The translations under genes and the position numbers were made by a program. The notes below the pieces were generated by a model. That model did not search any database. It saw nothing but the letters and a program-made list of their open reading frames with translations, and was not told the origin of the DNA. Positions 9,785-17,230 of a DNA stretch of 64,000 nucleotides are shown here, piece by piece. Within the stretch, counting starts at the first letter, position 1. Each line of letters begins with the position of its first letter. This DNA comes from Gillisella vitis (GTDB taxonomy: Bacteria > Pseudomonadota > Alphaproteobacteria > Rhizobiales > Rhizobiaceae), in the NCBI RefSeq assembly GCF_001541345.2, contig NZ_LMVL02000002.1, forward strand, positions 868,001 to 932,000, read 5' to 3'.

Positions 9785-10978
9785 ATGGCGATAGGGATAG
9801 ACAACAGGACAGCACGGCGGATTTTTCTGGAGCGGCAGGGGCTTTCCCGGCCACCGGGGCGAGCGTTGAGCCGTCAGGGCCTGCTGGCGCTGATCACCGA
9901 TCTCGGTTTCGTGCAGGTGGATAGTATCGGCACGGTGGAGCGGGCGCATCACCAGATCCTGTTTTCGCGCCACCAGACGTACAGGCGCGAAGATCTGACC
10001 GCTTTGCTGGAGCAGGACAGGCTCCTGTTCGAGCATTGGACCCATGATGCTTCAATCCTGCCTTCAGCTTTCTTTCCCTATTGGAAGCATCGGTTCCGGC
10101 GCGAAGAAAGCCTGATTCTGGAGCGCTGGCGCACGTGGCGCGAGCCGGGCTTTGAGGCGGCTTTCGAGGAAACCTACCGGCGGATTACCGAGGGCGGCCC
10201 GGCCTTGTCGCGGCACATGAAGGAAGGCGACCATAAATCCGGCGGCTGGTGGAACTGGCATCCGTCGAAAACCGCGCTGGAATTTCTCTGGCGCACCGGC
10301 AAACTGTCGATTTCCGGTCGGGAGAACTTTCAGAAGATCTATGATCTGACGGAGCGCTGCTTTCTGGATGAACATTTGCAGGCCGAGGTGACGCATGACG
10401 CCTTCATCGATTGGGCCTGCCGGGAAGCGCTGATCCGGCTGGGTTTTGCCACATCGGGCGAAATCGCCGCCTTCTGGAATCTGGTCAGCCCGCAGGAGGC
10501 AAAGCTCTGGCTGGAGACCCATCGCGCTGAGCTGGAAGAGATCGAGATCGCCCCCGCCGATGGCGGAAAGCCGCGCCCGTCGCTGGCCCTGGCAGACCGT
10601 CTGCCCACCTTGCTAGCGGCCCCGGAGCCACCCGCCCGTATCCGGGTACTCAGCCCTTTCGACCCGCTGATCCGTGACCGGGCCCGCACCGAGCGGCTGT
10701 TCGGCTTCTTCTACCGGATCGAAGTGTTCGTGCCGGAGCCGAAACGGCAATATGGCTATTATGTCTTTCCGCTGCTGGAAAATGATCGGCTGATTGGCCG
10801 GATCGACATGAAAGCCAACCGCAAGGCAGGCACGCTGGACGTGAAGCGGTTATGGCTGGAGCCGGGCATCAGGCCCTCGACCGGACGGTTGGAGAAGCTC
10901 GACCAGGAATTGAACCGGCTTGCACGATTTACCGGGGTGGAGGCGGTCGTTTATGGTGATGGCTGGCTCAGTAGCTGA
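9785..10978 (+). CDS. YcaQ/AlkX-family winged-helix DNA glycosylase
   Basis: HTH_42 superfamily protein of 397 residues, related to YcaQ/AlkX (interstrand crosslink unhooking) and AlkZ DNA glycosylases. The segment GFVQVDSIGTVERAHHQILF carries a Q-x-D catalytic motif as in the YcaQ branch (AlkZ has Q-x-Q). LFEHWTHDASILP and IRVLSPFDPLI are other family stretches. The start is ATG 9785. The last 75 bp (10897-10971) are duplicated exactly at 12315-12389, beyond a two-gene insertion. Activity on crosslinked or alkylated DNA is inferred from the family. Confidence 0.85.
   Translation: MAIGIDNRTARRIFLERQGLSRPPGRALSRQGLLALITDLGFVQVDSIGTVERAHHQILFSRHQTYRREDLTALLEQDRLLFEHWTHDASILPSAFFPYWKHRFRREESLILERWRTWREPGFEAAFEETYRRITEGGPALSRHMKEGDHKSGGWWNWHPSKTALEFLWRTGKLSISGRENFQKIYDLTERCFLDEHLQAEVTHDAFIDWACREALIRLGFATSGEIAAFWNLVSPQEAKLWLETHRAELEEIEIAPADGGKPRPSLALADRLPTLLAAPEPPARIRVLSPFDPLIRDRARTERLFGFFYRIEVFVPEPKRQYGYYVFPLLENDRLIGRIDMKANRKAGTLDVKRLWLEPGIRPSTGRLEKLDQELNRLARFTGVEAVVYGDGWLSS
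10897..10971. repeat. 75-bp direct repeat, copy 1 (3' end of ycaQ-like gene)
   Basis: Identical base for base to 12315-12389. It encodes the C-terminal LDQELNRLARFTGVEAVVYG region. Together the copies bracket the LysE/Lrp module. Confidence 0.97.
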
Positions 10979-11003
10979 ACCTTTAGGAGGCAGGTCGTTC
11001 TGC

Positions 11004-11603
11004 TCAAGCTCCGAGACCGAGAATTGGGTAGAGCGACGCGACTAACAAAGCGGCCATGGTGCAATTGAAAATTCGCAGTCGAGTGTTGTTCGATAGCCAC
11101 CGCCGAACCACCGTCCCGAGCAACGCCCAAACCGCGATTGCAGGGAAGCAAACGGACGCAAATGAGCCTGCCACCATGACGACCGACTGCAATGAGCGGT
11201 CGGGTGCATAGAGTGTAACTGCCGAAAGACACATTGCCCATGCTTTGGGATTGACCCACTGGAATAGTGCAGCCTCAAGAAAGGTCATTGGGTTGCTGCC
11301 AGCATCCTGCTCTTCGATGGGGGCTGCGATGGCAATTTTAGCGGCTAGCCAGATCAGATACGCGACGGATAGGATTGTCAGCACCAGGTTTAATGCGGGC
11401 ACAGCATCAAACACGGCCATTAGACTCATTCCAACGAGGAATGCCATGGCCGATACGCCTCCGACGATTCCGAGCATATGCGGCATGGTCCGGCGAAAGC
11501 CGAAGTTAGCACCGGAGGCCATCAACATCAGATTATTCGGGCCCGGGGTGATCGTGGCGGCGAATGCGAAGCCGATAAGCGCCGTTAAGACAGCAAAGTT
11601 CAT
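11004..11603 (-). CDS. LysE/RhtB family amino-acid exporter
   Basis: Inner-membrane exporter of 199 residues with about six hydrophobic segments and the LysE-family N-terminal signature (IGFAFAATITPGPNNLMLMASG), plus FQWVNPKAWAMCLSAV in the middle. Family members export amino acids or derivatives such as homoserine lactone or lysine; the cargo is unknown. ATG 11603 is preceded by GAGGGAC, so longer upstream frames are not needed. It is divergent from an Lrp/AsnC regulator, the usual arrangement for a regulator controlling a LysE-type exporter. The pair sits between two copies of the ycaQ 3' end, suggesting acquisition. Confidence 0.92.
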   Translation of the reverse strand: MNFAVLTALIGFAFAATITPGPNNLMLMASGANFGFRRTMPHMLGIVGGVSAMAFLVGMSLMAVFDAVPALNLVLTILSVAYLIWLAAKIAIAAPIEEQDAGSNPMTFLEAALFQWVNPKAWAMCLSAVTLYAPDRSLQSVVMVAGSFASVCFPAIAVWALLGTVVRRWLSNNTRLRIFNCTMAALLVASLYPILGLGA

Positions 11604-11638
11604 GAGATTTGTCCCTCTATTGGTTTGTGCAATAATAG

Positions 11639-11696
11639 ATGGACAATGTCGCAATTTTTGACCTAAATATTCTATATTGTGACAAAATGGACAATG
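11639..11696. promoter_or_regulatory. Divergent lysE/lrp control region with repeated ATGGACAATG
   Basis: The 94-bp divergent spacer contains two exact copies of ATGGACAATG (11639-11648 and 11687-11696), 48 bp apart. The second overlaps an inverted pair ATTGT-N10-ACAAT (11676-11695). Such paired half-sites are what a dimeric or octameric Lrp/AsnC protein could bind. The operator role is inferred. Confidence 0.45.
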
Positions 11697-11697
11697 A

Positions 11698-12153
11698 ATG
11701 ACGAATATAGATGCAATAGACACGAAAATATTGCGTGCGCTTAGGCGTGATGGTCGGATCAGCAATGTGGCACTTGCGGAGGCGGTCAGCCTCTCGCCCT
11801 CAGCTTGTCTTAGACGTGTCCAAGAGCTGGAACGGAATGGTGTGATCCGCGGCTATCGTGTCGTCACCGACCCCGAAAGCATGGGGCGTGGCTTTGCAGC
11901 GTATGTCATGATTGGCCTTTCTTCTCATACCAAGGCAGCCTTGGAGGGCTTTGAGAGGGCAATGGCAATCGCTCCAGAAGTCGTGGAATGTCACAACATT
12001 GCCGGGGCATTCGAATATCTGCTGCGGGTGGAGAGTGCCGATCTCGCTGGTTATAAGCGCTTTCACACCGAAGTCCTCGGCACTCAGAGCCATGTAAATG
12101 CAATTACCTCCTATATCGTGATGGAAACCTCCAAAGATGATCGCGCGGGCTGA
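11698..12153 (+). CDS. Lrp/AsnC family transcriptional regulator
   Basis: 151-residue regulator: N-terminal HTH (IDTKILRALRRDGRISNVALAEAVSLSPSACLRRVQELERNGVIRGY, about residues 5-50) followed by an effector-binding RAM domain (VECHNIAGAFEYLLRVESADL). This family senses amino acids and often activates an adjacent exporter. It is divergent from the LysE-type gene, which is its likely target. Base composition of this pair looks less GC-rich than its neighbours by eye, consistent with transfer. Confidence 0.92.
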   Translation: MTNIDAIDTKILRALRRDGRISNVALAEAVSLSPSACLRRVQELERNGVIRGYRVVTDPESMGRGFAAYVMIGLSSHTKAALEGFERAMAIAPEVVECHNIAGAFEYLLRVESADLAGYKRFHTEVLGTQSHVNAITSYIVMETSKDDRAG

Positions 12154-12238
12154 ATTTGAAATTTGAGCGTGAAAGATATGGGTCTGTCAGGAGAATGAGG
12201 CGATGGCGACAGGCCATGCTTGTTGCTATCAGATCAGC

Positions 12239-12396
12239 CTGCCGATGCTTGTGACACTGCGGAAACTGCCCGGCTGCATCCGGTGCTGAGCCCCTGCGAC
12301 CTGCTGCTGGAAACGCTCGACCAGGAATTGAACCGGCTTGCACGATTTACCGGGGTGGAGGCGGTCGTTTATGGTGATGGCTGGCTCAGCTTTTGA
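12239..12396 (+). pseudogene. Remnant of a ycaQ-like gene (internally deleted 3' end)
   Basis: Read in one frame this gives ...VLSPCDLLLETLDQELNRLARF... ending LSF-stop. It matches the intact ycaQ-like protein first at IRVLSPFDPL and then, after skipping about 70 codons, at LEKLDQELNRLARF to the C-terminus. The first part is clearly diverged at base level, while the last 75 bp are identical to the intact gene. There is no start, so it is a decayed fragment. Its end overlaps the 3' end of the cupin gene on the other strand. Confidence 0.75.
12315..12389. repeat. 75-bp direct repeat, copy 2
   Basis: Perfect copy of 10897-10971, same orientation, 1418 bp downstream. It lies in the ycaQ remnant and touches the cupin gene's stop codon. 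Confidence 0.97.
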
Positions 12397-12844
12397 TTGG
12401 CGTGCCGACGCGATCCGTGAGGGTTTTGACGAAATTGACCTTGGTCATGACCATGTCTTTGTCGTCGTAATGGACAATTTCGTTGGCGGAGCGAGTGCCA
12501 ACCACCAGATAGACACAATCCGCATTGGAGCGGTTTTCCAGGCAATGGCCAAGGGGAACACCGGCCTTGAACGTCGCGGCATCGCCCGGGTTCATCTCGG
12601 TGACCACATCGCCCTCAAGCAAGGTGGCAGTCCCCGTGAGCATATAGAGGAATTCGTCTTCCTGTTCATGCCAGTGCTTGTGAGACGAACGGGAGCCGGG
12701 CGGCAATGTTTCCAGGAGGACGCCAAATTGCGTCAAGCCGCCTGCATCGCTCAAGCGCCGGGCGCTATAGGGACCAAGCTCGGCGTTGATGCCCTCGGCG
12801 GTTCCAATGTCCAAGGCTGCGTTTTCAGTTTTGATAACAGGCAT
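12386..12844 (-). CDS. Cupin domain protein
   Basis: 152-residue single-domain cupin. Motif 1 is visible as SRSSHKHWHEQEDEFLYML plus the turn TGTATLLEGD, and motif 2 as PGDAATFKAGVPLGHCLEN, giving a His/Glu/His metal-binding set. Small cupins of this kind are metal-dependent enzymes or sugar/ligand-binding proteins, and I cannot assign a substrate. The start at ATG 12844 (MPVIKTENAALD) is preferred because longer frames would cross the terminator at 12881-12904. The stop lies inside the 75-bp repeat, so recombination there borders this gene. Confidence 0.85.
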   Translation of the reverse strand: MPVIKTENAALDIGTAEGINAELGPYSARRLSDAGGLTQFGVLLETLPPGSRSSHKHWHEQEDEFLYMLTGTATLLEGDVVTEMNPGDAATFKAGVPLGHCLENRSNADCVYLVVGTRSANEIVHYDDKDMVMTKVNFVKTLTDRVGTPIKS

Positions 12845-12880
12845 GGTTTTCTCAACGGTTTTGCAGCAGATAACGCAAAA

Positions 12881-12904
12881 AGGGGTGTGCCGCCACACAC
12901 CCCT
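12881..12904 (-). terminator. Intrinsic terminator of the 101-residue protein gene
   Basis: Nine-bp perfect stem (12881-12889 with 12896-12904, loop CCGCCA). Read leftward it is followed by TTTTT, so it ends the upstream 12933-13238 gene and separates it from the cupin. Confidence 0.8.
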
Positions 12905-12932
12905 CTTTCGCATAGCCATAGCAGAGCCGTGG

Positions 12933-13238
12933 CTACTCCTCGTCCGTATCCATATATTCCAGATAATGCGCTTCGATCTGTTGGATCGGAGACGCTGCTT
13001 TTGACTCGTCGATGGCCGACGAGTCGCTGGTTTTCAATCCAGCCGTTTTCTTGCTTGAATCCAGGCTCCAGAGCGCGTTGGCCAGGGAGGCGGACAGCAG
13101 GGTGCTGGTGGAGTTTCCACCGGCAGAGCGCGAGCGGGGCGTGGTCGCAGACTCTACGGCAACATCCTCAACGCTTGACGCGCCATGAATGTAGCGGCTC
13201 TGATACTGTGAATTGCCAAGGCTGCTGTCGATCCTCAT
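12933..13238 (-). CDS. Small hypothetical protein under a CtrA-like box
   Basis: 101-residue hydrophilic, Ser/Ala-rich protein (SASLANALWSLDSSKKTAG in the middle, acidic YMDTDEE tail). There is no signal peptide, membrane segment or recognised domain. It looks like a real gene: AAAGGG lies about 6 bases before the ATG at 13238, a clean terminator follows, and a TTAA-N7-TTAA element sits 25 bp upstream. The CtrA-like box suggests cell-cycle-linked expression. Function unknown. Confidence 0.7.
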   Translation of the reverse strand: MRIDSSLGNSQYQSRYIHGASSVEDVAVESATTPRSRSAGGNSTSTLLSASLANALWSLDSSKKTAGLKTSDSSAIDESKAASPIQQIEAHYLEYMDTDEE

Positions 13239-13260
13239 CGCAGGCCCTTTCTGTTCGCTT

Positions 13261-13279
13261 CGTTAACCCTTTGTTAACG
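13261..13279. promoter_or_regulatory. CtrA-type box (TTAA-N7-TTAA) in a perfect inverted repeat
   Basis: CGTTAAC-CCTTT-GTTAACG forms a perfect 7-bp inverted repeat. It contains TTAA (13263-13266), 7 bases, TTAA (13274-13277), the consensus of the alphaproteobacterial cell-cycle regulator CtrA. It sits 25-39 bp upstream of the small-protein start at 13238. Confidence 0.6.
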
Positions 13280-13476
13280 ATCGAAGCTTGCGCGAGGCTT
13301 GCGTCACATCCGATTTTTCCGAGAAATTGTGCAGCGGGAACGGATTTTTACTAGATCTAGTTTTATCAACAATTTCTACTGAAGAAAATACGAATTTCCC
13401 TCCAATTTTGTTAAAAATTGTAAATGTCTATGCGAATTATACAGATGGTCGGTGCTCAAAAACTGCAAGAATTAAA

Positions 13477-14055
13477 CTATACTACAGCGGGAAGCTTCGC
13501 CGACAATGCCTTCAGGCAGAGTTCGAAAGCGGTCAGATCGCTATAGAGCCGGTCTGCTGGCGCCTGATGAGTAAAAATCGGCCCGCCCCGGCGTTCGACC
13601 CCGCCGTGCAGCATAAGATTTTCGATCATATCGAAATCCTCTAATGACAGGCCATCCGGTCCGCGCTTGCGCTGATCAGGGCCGAGCGTCACCTTGTCCT
13701 GATAAAAACCGGCGGTGCGGGCATAGTGATTGTCAATGACATTGGTGTAGGCAGCCACAAGCTTGCCCTGTGCGCACATATAGCCCAGCTCGAAAGCCGT
13801 GCCGGGATCGGCGGCAATGCCACGGAACGGGGTGAGATTGGCAATCACCCCATCGGCCCGGTTCATCATATCCTCATCGACGGCACTGATTTTCAATCCG
13901 AACTCATGCAAGGTCGGGGCCGGTTCGATGGAAATATCGCCGGGGCAGATCGGCTCGAACCCATAGGTCCGTGTCATCTCAGCCTTGGCATCGAGCACCT
14001 CGCGGGCATCAGCGAGAAACACTTCGGGACCGGCGAGATAAAGCTTGAGTGACAT
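13477..14055 (-). CDS. Nucleoside 2-deoxyribosyltransferase family protein
   Basis: 192-residue enzyme of the NDT/DUF4406-like fold, which cleaves or transfers deoxyribose between bases. It has the N-terminal YLAGPEVFLADA motif, DGVIANLTPFRG, and the catalytic-Glu region DPGTAFELGYMCAQGK. Start at ATG 14055 (MSLKLYLAGPEVF). Nucleotide salvage or hydrolysis of modified nucleotides is the likely role, but substrate specificity cannot be read. It is separated by an AT-rich 240-bp spacer from the 101-residue protein gene. Confidence 0.88.
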   Translation of the reverse strand: MSLKLYLAGPEVFLADAREVLDAKAEMTRTYGFEPICPGDISIEPAPTLHEFGLKISAVDEDMMNRADGVIANLTPFRGIAADPGTAFELGYMCAQGKLVAAYTNVIDNHYARTAGFYQDKVTLGPDQRKRGPDGLSLEDFDMIENLMLHGGVERRGGPIFTHQAPADRLYSDLTAFELCLKALSAKLPAVV

Positions 14056-14154
14056 GGATTGGGTTCCTGGAGAATTGTAGTTGTCGCGCGAATTTTGCGC
14101 GGAACAGACTCTTACCTGCCACTGAGTCTGCCGAAAGGGTAGCACTTTTTCTGC

Positions 14155-14838
14155 CTATCCAGGGCTTTCGAGGCGGATGGTCGTCGGTCCTGGTCCTGTA
14201 TCCACCCCAGGAATATCCTGCTTATTGGTCGCAACCCAGTTTTCCGGCAATGCATTCACAGGGTTTCCTGGAAAACGTTTTGCAGTCTCTTCTTTGATTT
14301 TTCGTTCCCGCCAAACAGGCCCTCCAACGTGCCACAAGGCCTCATCCGGGGAAAAGTCGGCAGTCAATCTTGCAGGAATGTGATACTCAGCATCCCACGC
14401 AGCTATCACCTCCAGCATTTGGATTGCCGGATCATCGATTGTCGTGTCATAGCTTGGAACGCCATCTCGCCAGACGGTGACCTTCAATGTAAAGGCAGGC
14501 CATTGGACGGTAGGCCTTGGGGCAGCCAGTTCGGAAACTGGAAAGCGCCCCAGCTTTTTCCATGCGCCGGAACGGAGCGCCCGAGTTATCGAGGAAGGAA
14601 AAACCATTATCACCGCCATGACGGGCGAATTGATAATGTCGTCTATTGTCGTGATCGTTCGATCCCTGCGACGAAAAAATGCGATTTCCTTATCCGCATT
14701 GACTTGCCCGTAATAAATCCACTCCTGCCCGCCAGCTATGGCGTAGAGGGTTCCAGCTTTCATGTCGGCTCTGGCCTTGGGATTGCTTTCGAACATGACA
14801 TCAAACATGTCTTGCCCGAAAAGCAAGGTCAATGGCAT
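14155..14838 (-). CDS. Hypothetical protein resembling Imm26-type immunity proteins
   Basis: 227-residue protein of uncertain function. The segment MKAGTLYAIAGGQEWIYYGQV followed by a phenylalanine-rich strand and a WKKLGRFPV region resembles the Imm26 family, which protects against contact-delivered toxins. No toxin, T6SS or CDI gene lies nearby, so this may be an orphan immunity gene or a housekeeping relative. It lies between the deoxyribosyltransferase and ribB on the same strand with spacers of about 100 and 43 bp. The Imm26 assignment is from memory of the pattern. Confidence 0.45.
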   Translation of the reverse strand: MPLTLLFGQDMFDVMFESNPKARADMKAGTLYAIAGGQEWIYYGQVNADKEIAFFRRRDRTITTIDDIINSPVMAVIMVFPSSITRALRSGAWKKLGRFPVSELAAPRPTVQWPAFTLKVTVWRDGVPSYDTTIDDPAIQMLEVIAAWDAEYHIPARLTADFSPDEALWHVGGPVWRERKIKEETAKRFPGNPVNALPENWVATNKQDIPGVDTGPGPTTIRLESPG

Positions 14839-14881
14839 TCTCTCGGGCAGGCATCAGGAAATGTCCGCAGCGACATATGAT

Positions 14882-15982
14882 TTACGCAATTTCGGTTTCC
14901 GAGATCTTGATGCCAAAACCCTCCAGGCCGACGTAATGGCGTTCACGCGAGGCCATCAGCCGGATCGAGGTGACGCCGAGATCCCTGAGGATCTGGGCGC
15001 CGAGGCCGATTTCCAGCCATTCGCTTTCGCGCGTCTGGGCTTCCTGATGGGCCTCGCGGTCGTGCATGCCTGCCCTGGCCGTAGTGGAGGCGCCAACCCC
15101 GACGGAGCCTTCGCGTAGATAAACGATAATGCCACGGCCTTTTTCTGCGATCCGTTTCAACATGCTATCGATCTGGCGGGCACCGCCGAACACATCGGCA
15201 CCGACATTTTCCAGATGCAGACGCACGGGAATATCGACGCCGTCGCGGATGTCACCAAATACCACCGCCAGATGCTGCATCGGATCCCAGGGCAGGGAAT
15301 AGGCATGGGCCTTGGCCGGGCCATAAGCCGTCTGGATCTCGAAGGTCGACATCAGCTGGATCAGGGTTTCCTTGCGCTGGCGATAGGCAATCAGGTCGGC
15401 GACCGAGATCTGTTTCAGCTTGTGCTTTTCGGCAAAGGCTGAGACCTGCGGACCGCGCATGACCGTGCCGTCGTCATTGACCATTTCCGAGATCACGCCG
15501 ATTGGCGGCAGGTTGGCCAGCCGGCAGAGATCGACAGCTGCTTCCGTATGGCCGGACCGCATCAACACCCCACCTTCGCGCGCCACCAGCGGGAAAATAT
15601 GGCCGGGGCGGACGAAATCGGCGGGACCGACATTGGGATTGGCGAGATTGCGTACCGTCAGCGTCCGGTCATCAGAGGATATCCCGGTCGTGGTGCCATG
15701 CTTGAAATCGACGCTGACCGTAAAGGCTGTCGTATGGGCGCTGTCGTTTTCGGCGACCATGGCCGAGAGGTTCAGCCGCTTAGCTTCCTCCTTCGGCATT
15801 GGGGTGCAGACGATGCCTGACGTATGGCGGATGATGAAGGCCATTTTCTCCGACGTGCAATGTACGGCGGCAACGATCAGGTCACCTTCGTTCTCGCGGT
15901 CGTCGTCATCGGTGACAATCACGATTTCACCGGCCTCAAAAGCCCGGATAGCGTCAACGACACGGGTCTGCTCATAGGTCAT
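14882..15982 (-). CDS. ribB: 3,4-dihydroxy-2-butanone-4-phosphate synthase with degenerate GTP cyclohydrolase II domain
   Basis: Riboflavin pathway enzyme making the four-carbon unit from ribulose 5-phosphate. The N-terminal domain (about residues 1-205) is a complete DHBP synthase, with DDDDRENEGDLIVAA, HTSGIVC and RPGHIFPLVAREGG. The C-terminal half aligns with GTP cyclohydrolase II, but the zinc-binding cysteines expected around the GDVFGSxRCDCG segment are absent (here GADVFGGARQIDSML). That makes this the RibBX-type variant known in proteobacteria, in which the second half probably has no cyclohydrolase activity. ATG 15982 gives 366 residues, only 11 bp after aroC. Confidence 0.9.
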   Translation of the reverse strand: MTYEQTRVVDAIRAFEAGEIVIVTDDDDRENEGDLIVAAVHCTSEKMAFIIRHTSGIVCTPMPKEEAKRLNLSAMVAENDSAHTTAFTVSVDFKHGTTTGISSDDRTLTVRNLANPNVGPADFVRPGHIFPLVAREGGVLMRSGHTEAAVDLCRLANLPPIGVISEMVNDDGTVMRGPQVSAFAEKHKLKQISVADLIAYRQRKETLIQLMSTFEIQTAYGPAKAHAYSLPWDPMQHLAVVFGDIRDGVDIPVRLHLENVGADVFGGARQIDSMLKRIAEKGRGIIVYLREGSVGVGASTTARAGMHDREAHQEAQTRESEWLEIGLGAQILRDLGVTSIRLMASRERHYVGLEGFGIKISETEIA

Positions 15983-15993
15983 GATCGATTTCC

Positions 15994-17088
15994 TTACTTC
16001 AAACGACCGGTCTGGCCACGGTCGCGCAGATAATGATCCGCCAGCGCGCAAGCCACCATTGCCTCGCCAACCGGCACGGCACGGATGCCAACGCAGGGGT
16101 CGTGGCGGCCTTTGGTGCGAATATCGACATTGCGGCCTTGCGAATCGATCGACTGGCGTTCTGTGAGGATGGACGAGGTCGGCTTGATGGCAAACCGCGC
16201 CACAATCGGCTCGCCGGTGGAAATCCCGCCGAGAATGCCGCCGGCATGGTTGGACAGGAAAATCGGCTGCCCGTCATTGCCCATGCGCATCTGATCGGCG
16301 TTTTCCTCGCCGGTGATTTCGGCGGCACGAAAGCCATTGCCGATTTCAACACCCTTGACCGCATTGATCGACATCAGCAGCGCGGTAATATCCTGGTCCA
16401 GCTTGGCATAGATCGGCGCGCCCAGCCCGGCCGGCACGCCTTCGGCCACCACCTCCACCACGGCACCGACCGAGGAACCCTGCTTGCGGATGCCGTCCAG
16501 ATACTCTTCCCAAACGGGGACGATCTTCGGGTCCGGTGCAAAGAACGGATTATTACCAACCTCGGCCCAATCCCAATTGGCGCGATCGATCTTGTGGGTG
16601 CCGATCTGCACCAGCGCGCCGCGAATGGTAACGCCGGGCAGAACCAGACGGGCAATGCCGCCCGCCGCCACCCGCGCTGCCGTTTCGCGCGCCGAGGAGC
16701 GTCCGCCGCCGCGATAATCACGAATGCCATATTTCAGGTCATAGGTATAATCGGCATGGCCGGGGCGATATTGCTGAGCGATGTCGCCGTAATCCTTGGA
16801 CCGCTGGTCGGTATTTTCGATCATCAGCGAAATCGGCGTGCCGGTGGTGATCATCGAGCCATCGTCCTGCGGCATGACGCCGGAGAGGACCTTAACGAGG
16901 TCGTCCTCGCGCCGCTGGGTCACGAACCGCGACTGGCCGGGTTTGCGCTTGTCGAGCCAAACCTGAAGGTCTTCCAGGGTGAATTTCAAGCCGGGAGGGC
17001 AACCATCCACCACCGCGCCAAGGGCTGGACCATGGCTTTCGCCCCAGGTGGTGACACGGAAAAGGTGACCGAAACTATTATGCGACAT
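15994..17088 (-). CDS. aroC: Chorismate synthase
   Basis: Last enzyme of the shikimate pathway: FMN-dependent conversion of 5-enolpyruvylshikimate 3-phosphate to chorismate. The 364-residue protein shows [17 protein letters not shown] at the N-terminus, [18 protein letters not shown], and [18 protein letters not shown] near the C-terminus, all family signatures. It is followed 11 bp later by the flavin-pathway ribB, a sensible pairing since the enzyme needs reduced FMN. Confidence 0.97.
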   Translation of the reverse strand: MSHNSFGHLFRVTTWGESHGPALGAVVDGCPPGLKFTLEDLQVWLDKRKPGQSRFVTQRREDDLVKVLSGVMPQDDGSMITTGTPISLMIENTDQRSKDYGDIAQQYRPGHADYTYDLKYGIRDYRGGGRSSARETAARVAAGGIARLVLPGVTIRGALVQIGTHKIDRANWDWAEVGNNPFFAPDPKIVPVWEEYLDGIRKQGSSVGAVVEVVAEGVPAGLGAPIYAKLDQDITALLMSINAVKGVEIGNGFRAAEITGEENADQMRMGNDGQPIFLSNHAGGILGGISTGEPIVARFAIKPTSSILTERQSIDSQGRNVDIRTKGRHDPCVGIRAVPVGEAMVACALADHYLRDRGQTGRLK

Positions 17089-17159
17089 ATGCTGAAACCG
17101 GGTCCGCTTTGCCAGGGGATAAGCCCTGCCTTTTACAAGGCCCCACTCTTAGTAGAAAA

Positions 17160-17190
17160 GCCGCAAGCGTGAAAAGCCTTTCTTTGCGGC
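17160..17190 (-). terminator. Likely terminator downstream of the GGDEF-EAL gene
   Basis: Inverted repeat GCCGCAA (17160-17166) / TTGCGGC (17184-17190) with a 17-base loop. Read leftward it is followed by TTTTC. It lies between the 17231 stop and aroC. Confidence 0.5.
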
Positions 17191-17230
17191 AATGGCGCAA
17201 AAACCGGAAAAGCTTTGCGCGAGATGGGGC

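Noticed and set aside
13288..13644. 118-codon frame upstream of and antisense to the deoxyribosyltransferase gene
   Set aside because: Its second half is antisense to a conserved coding region and its first half lies in AT-rich spacer without a ribosome site.
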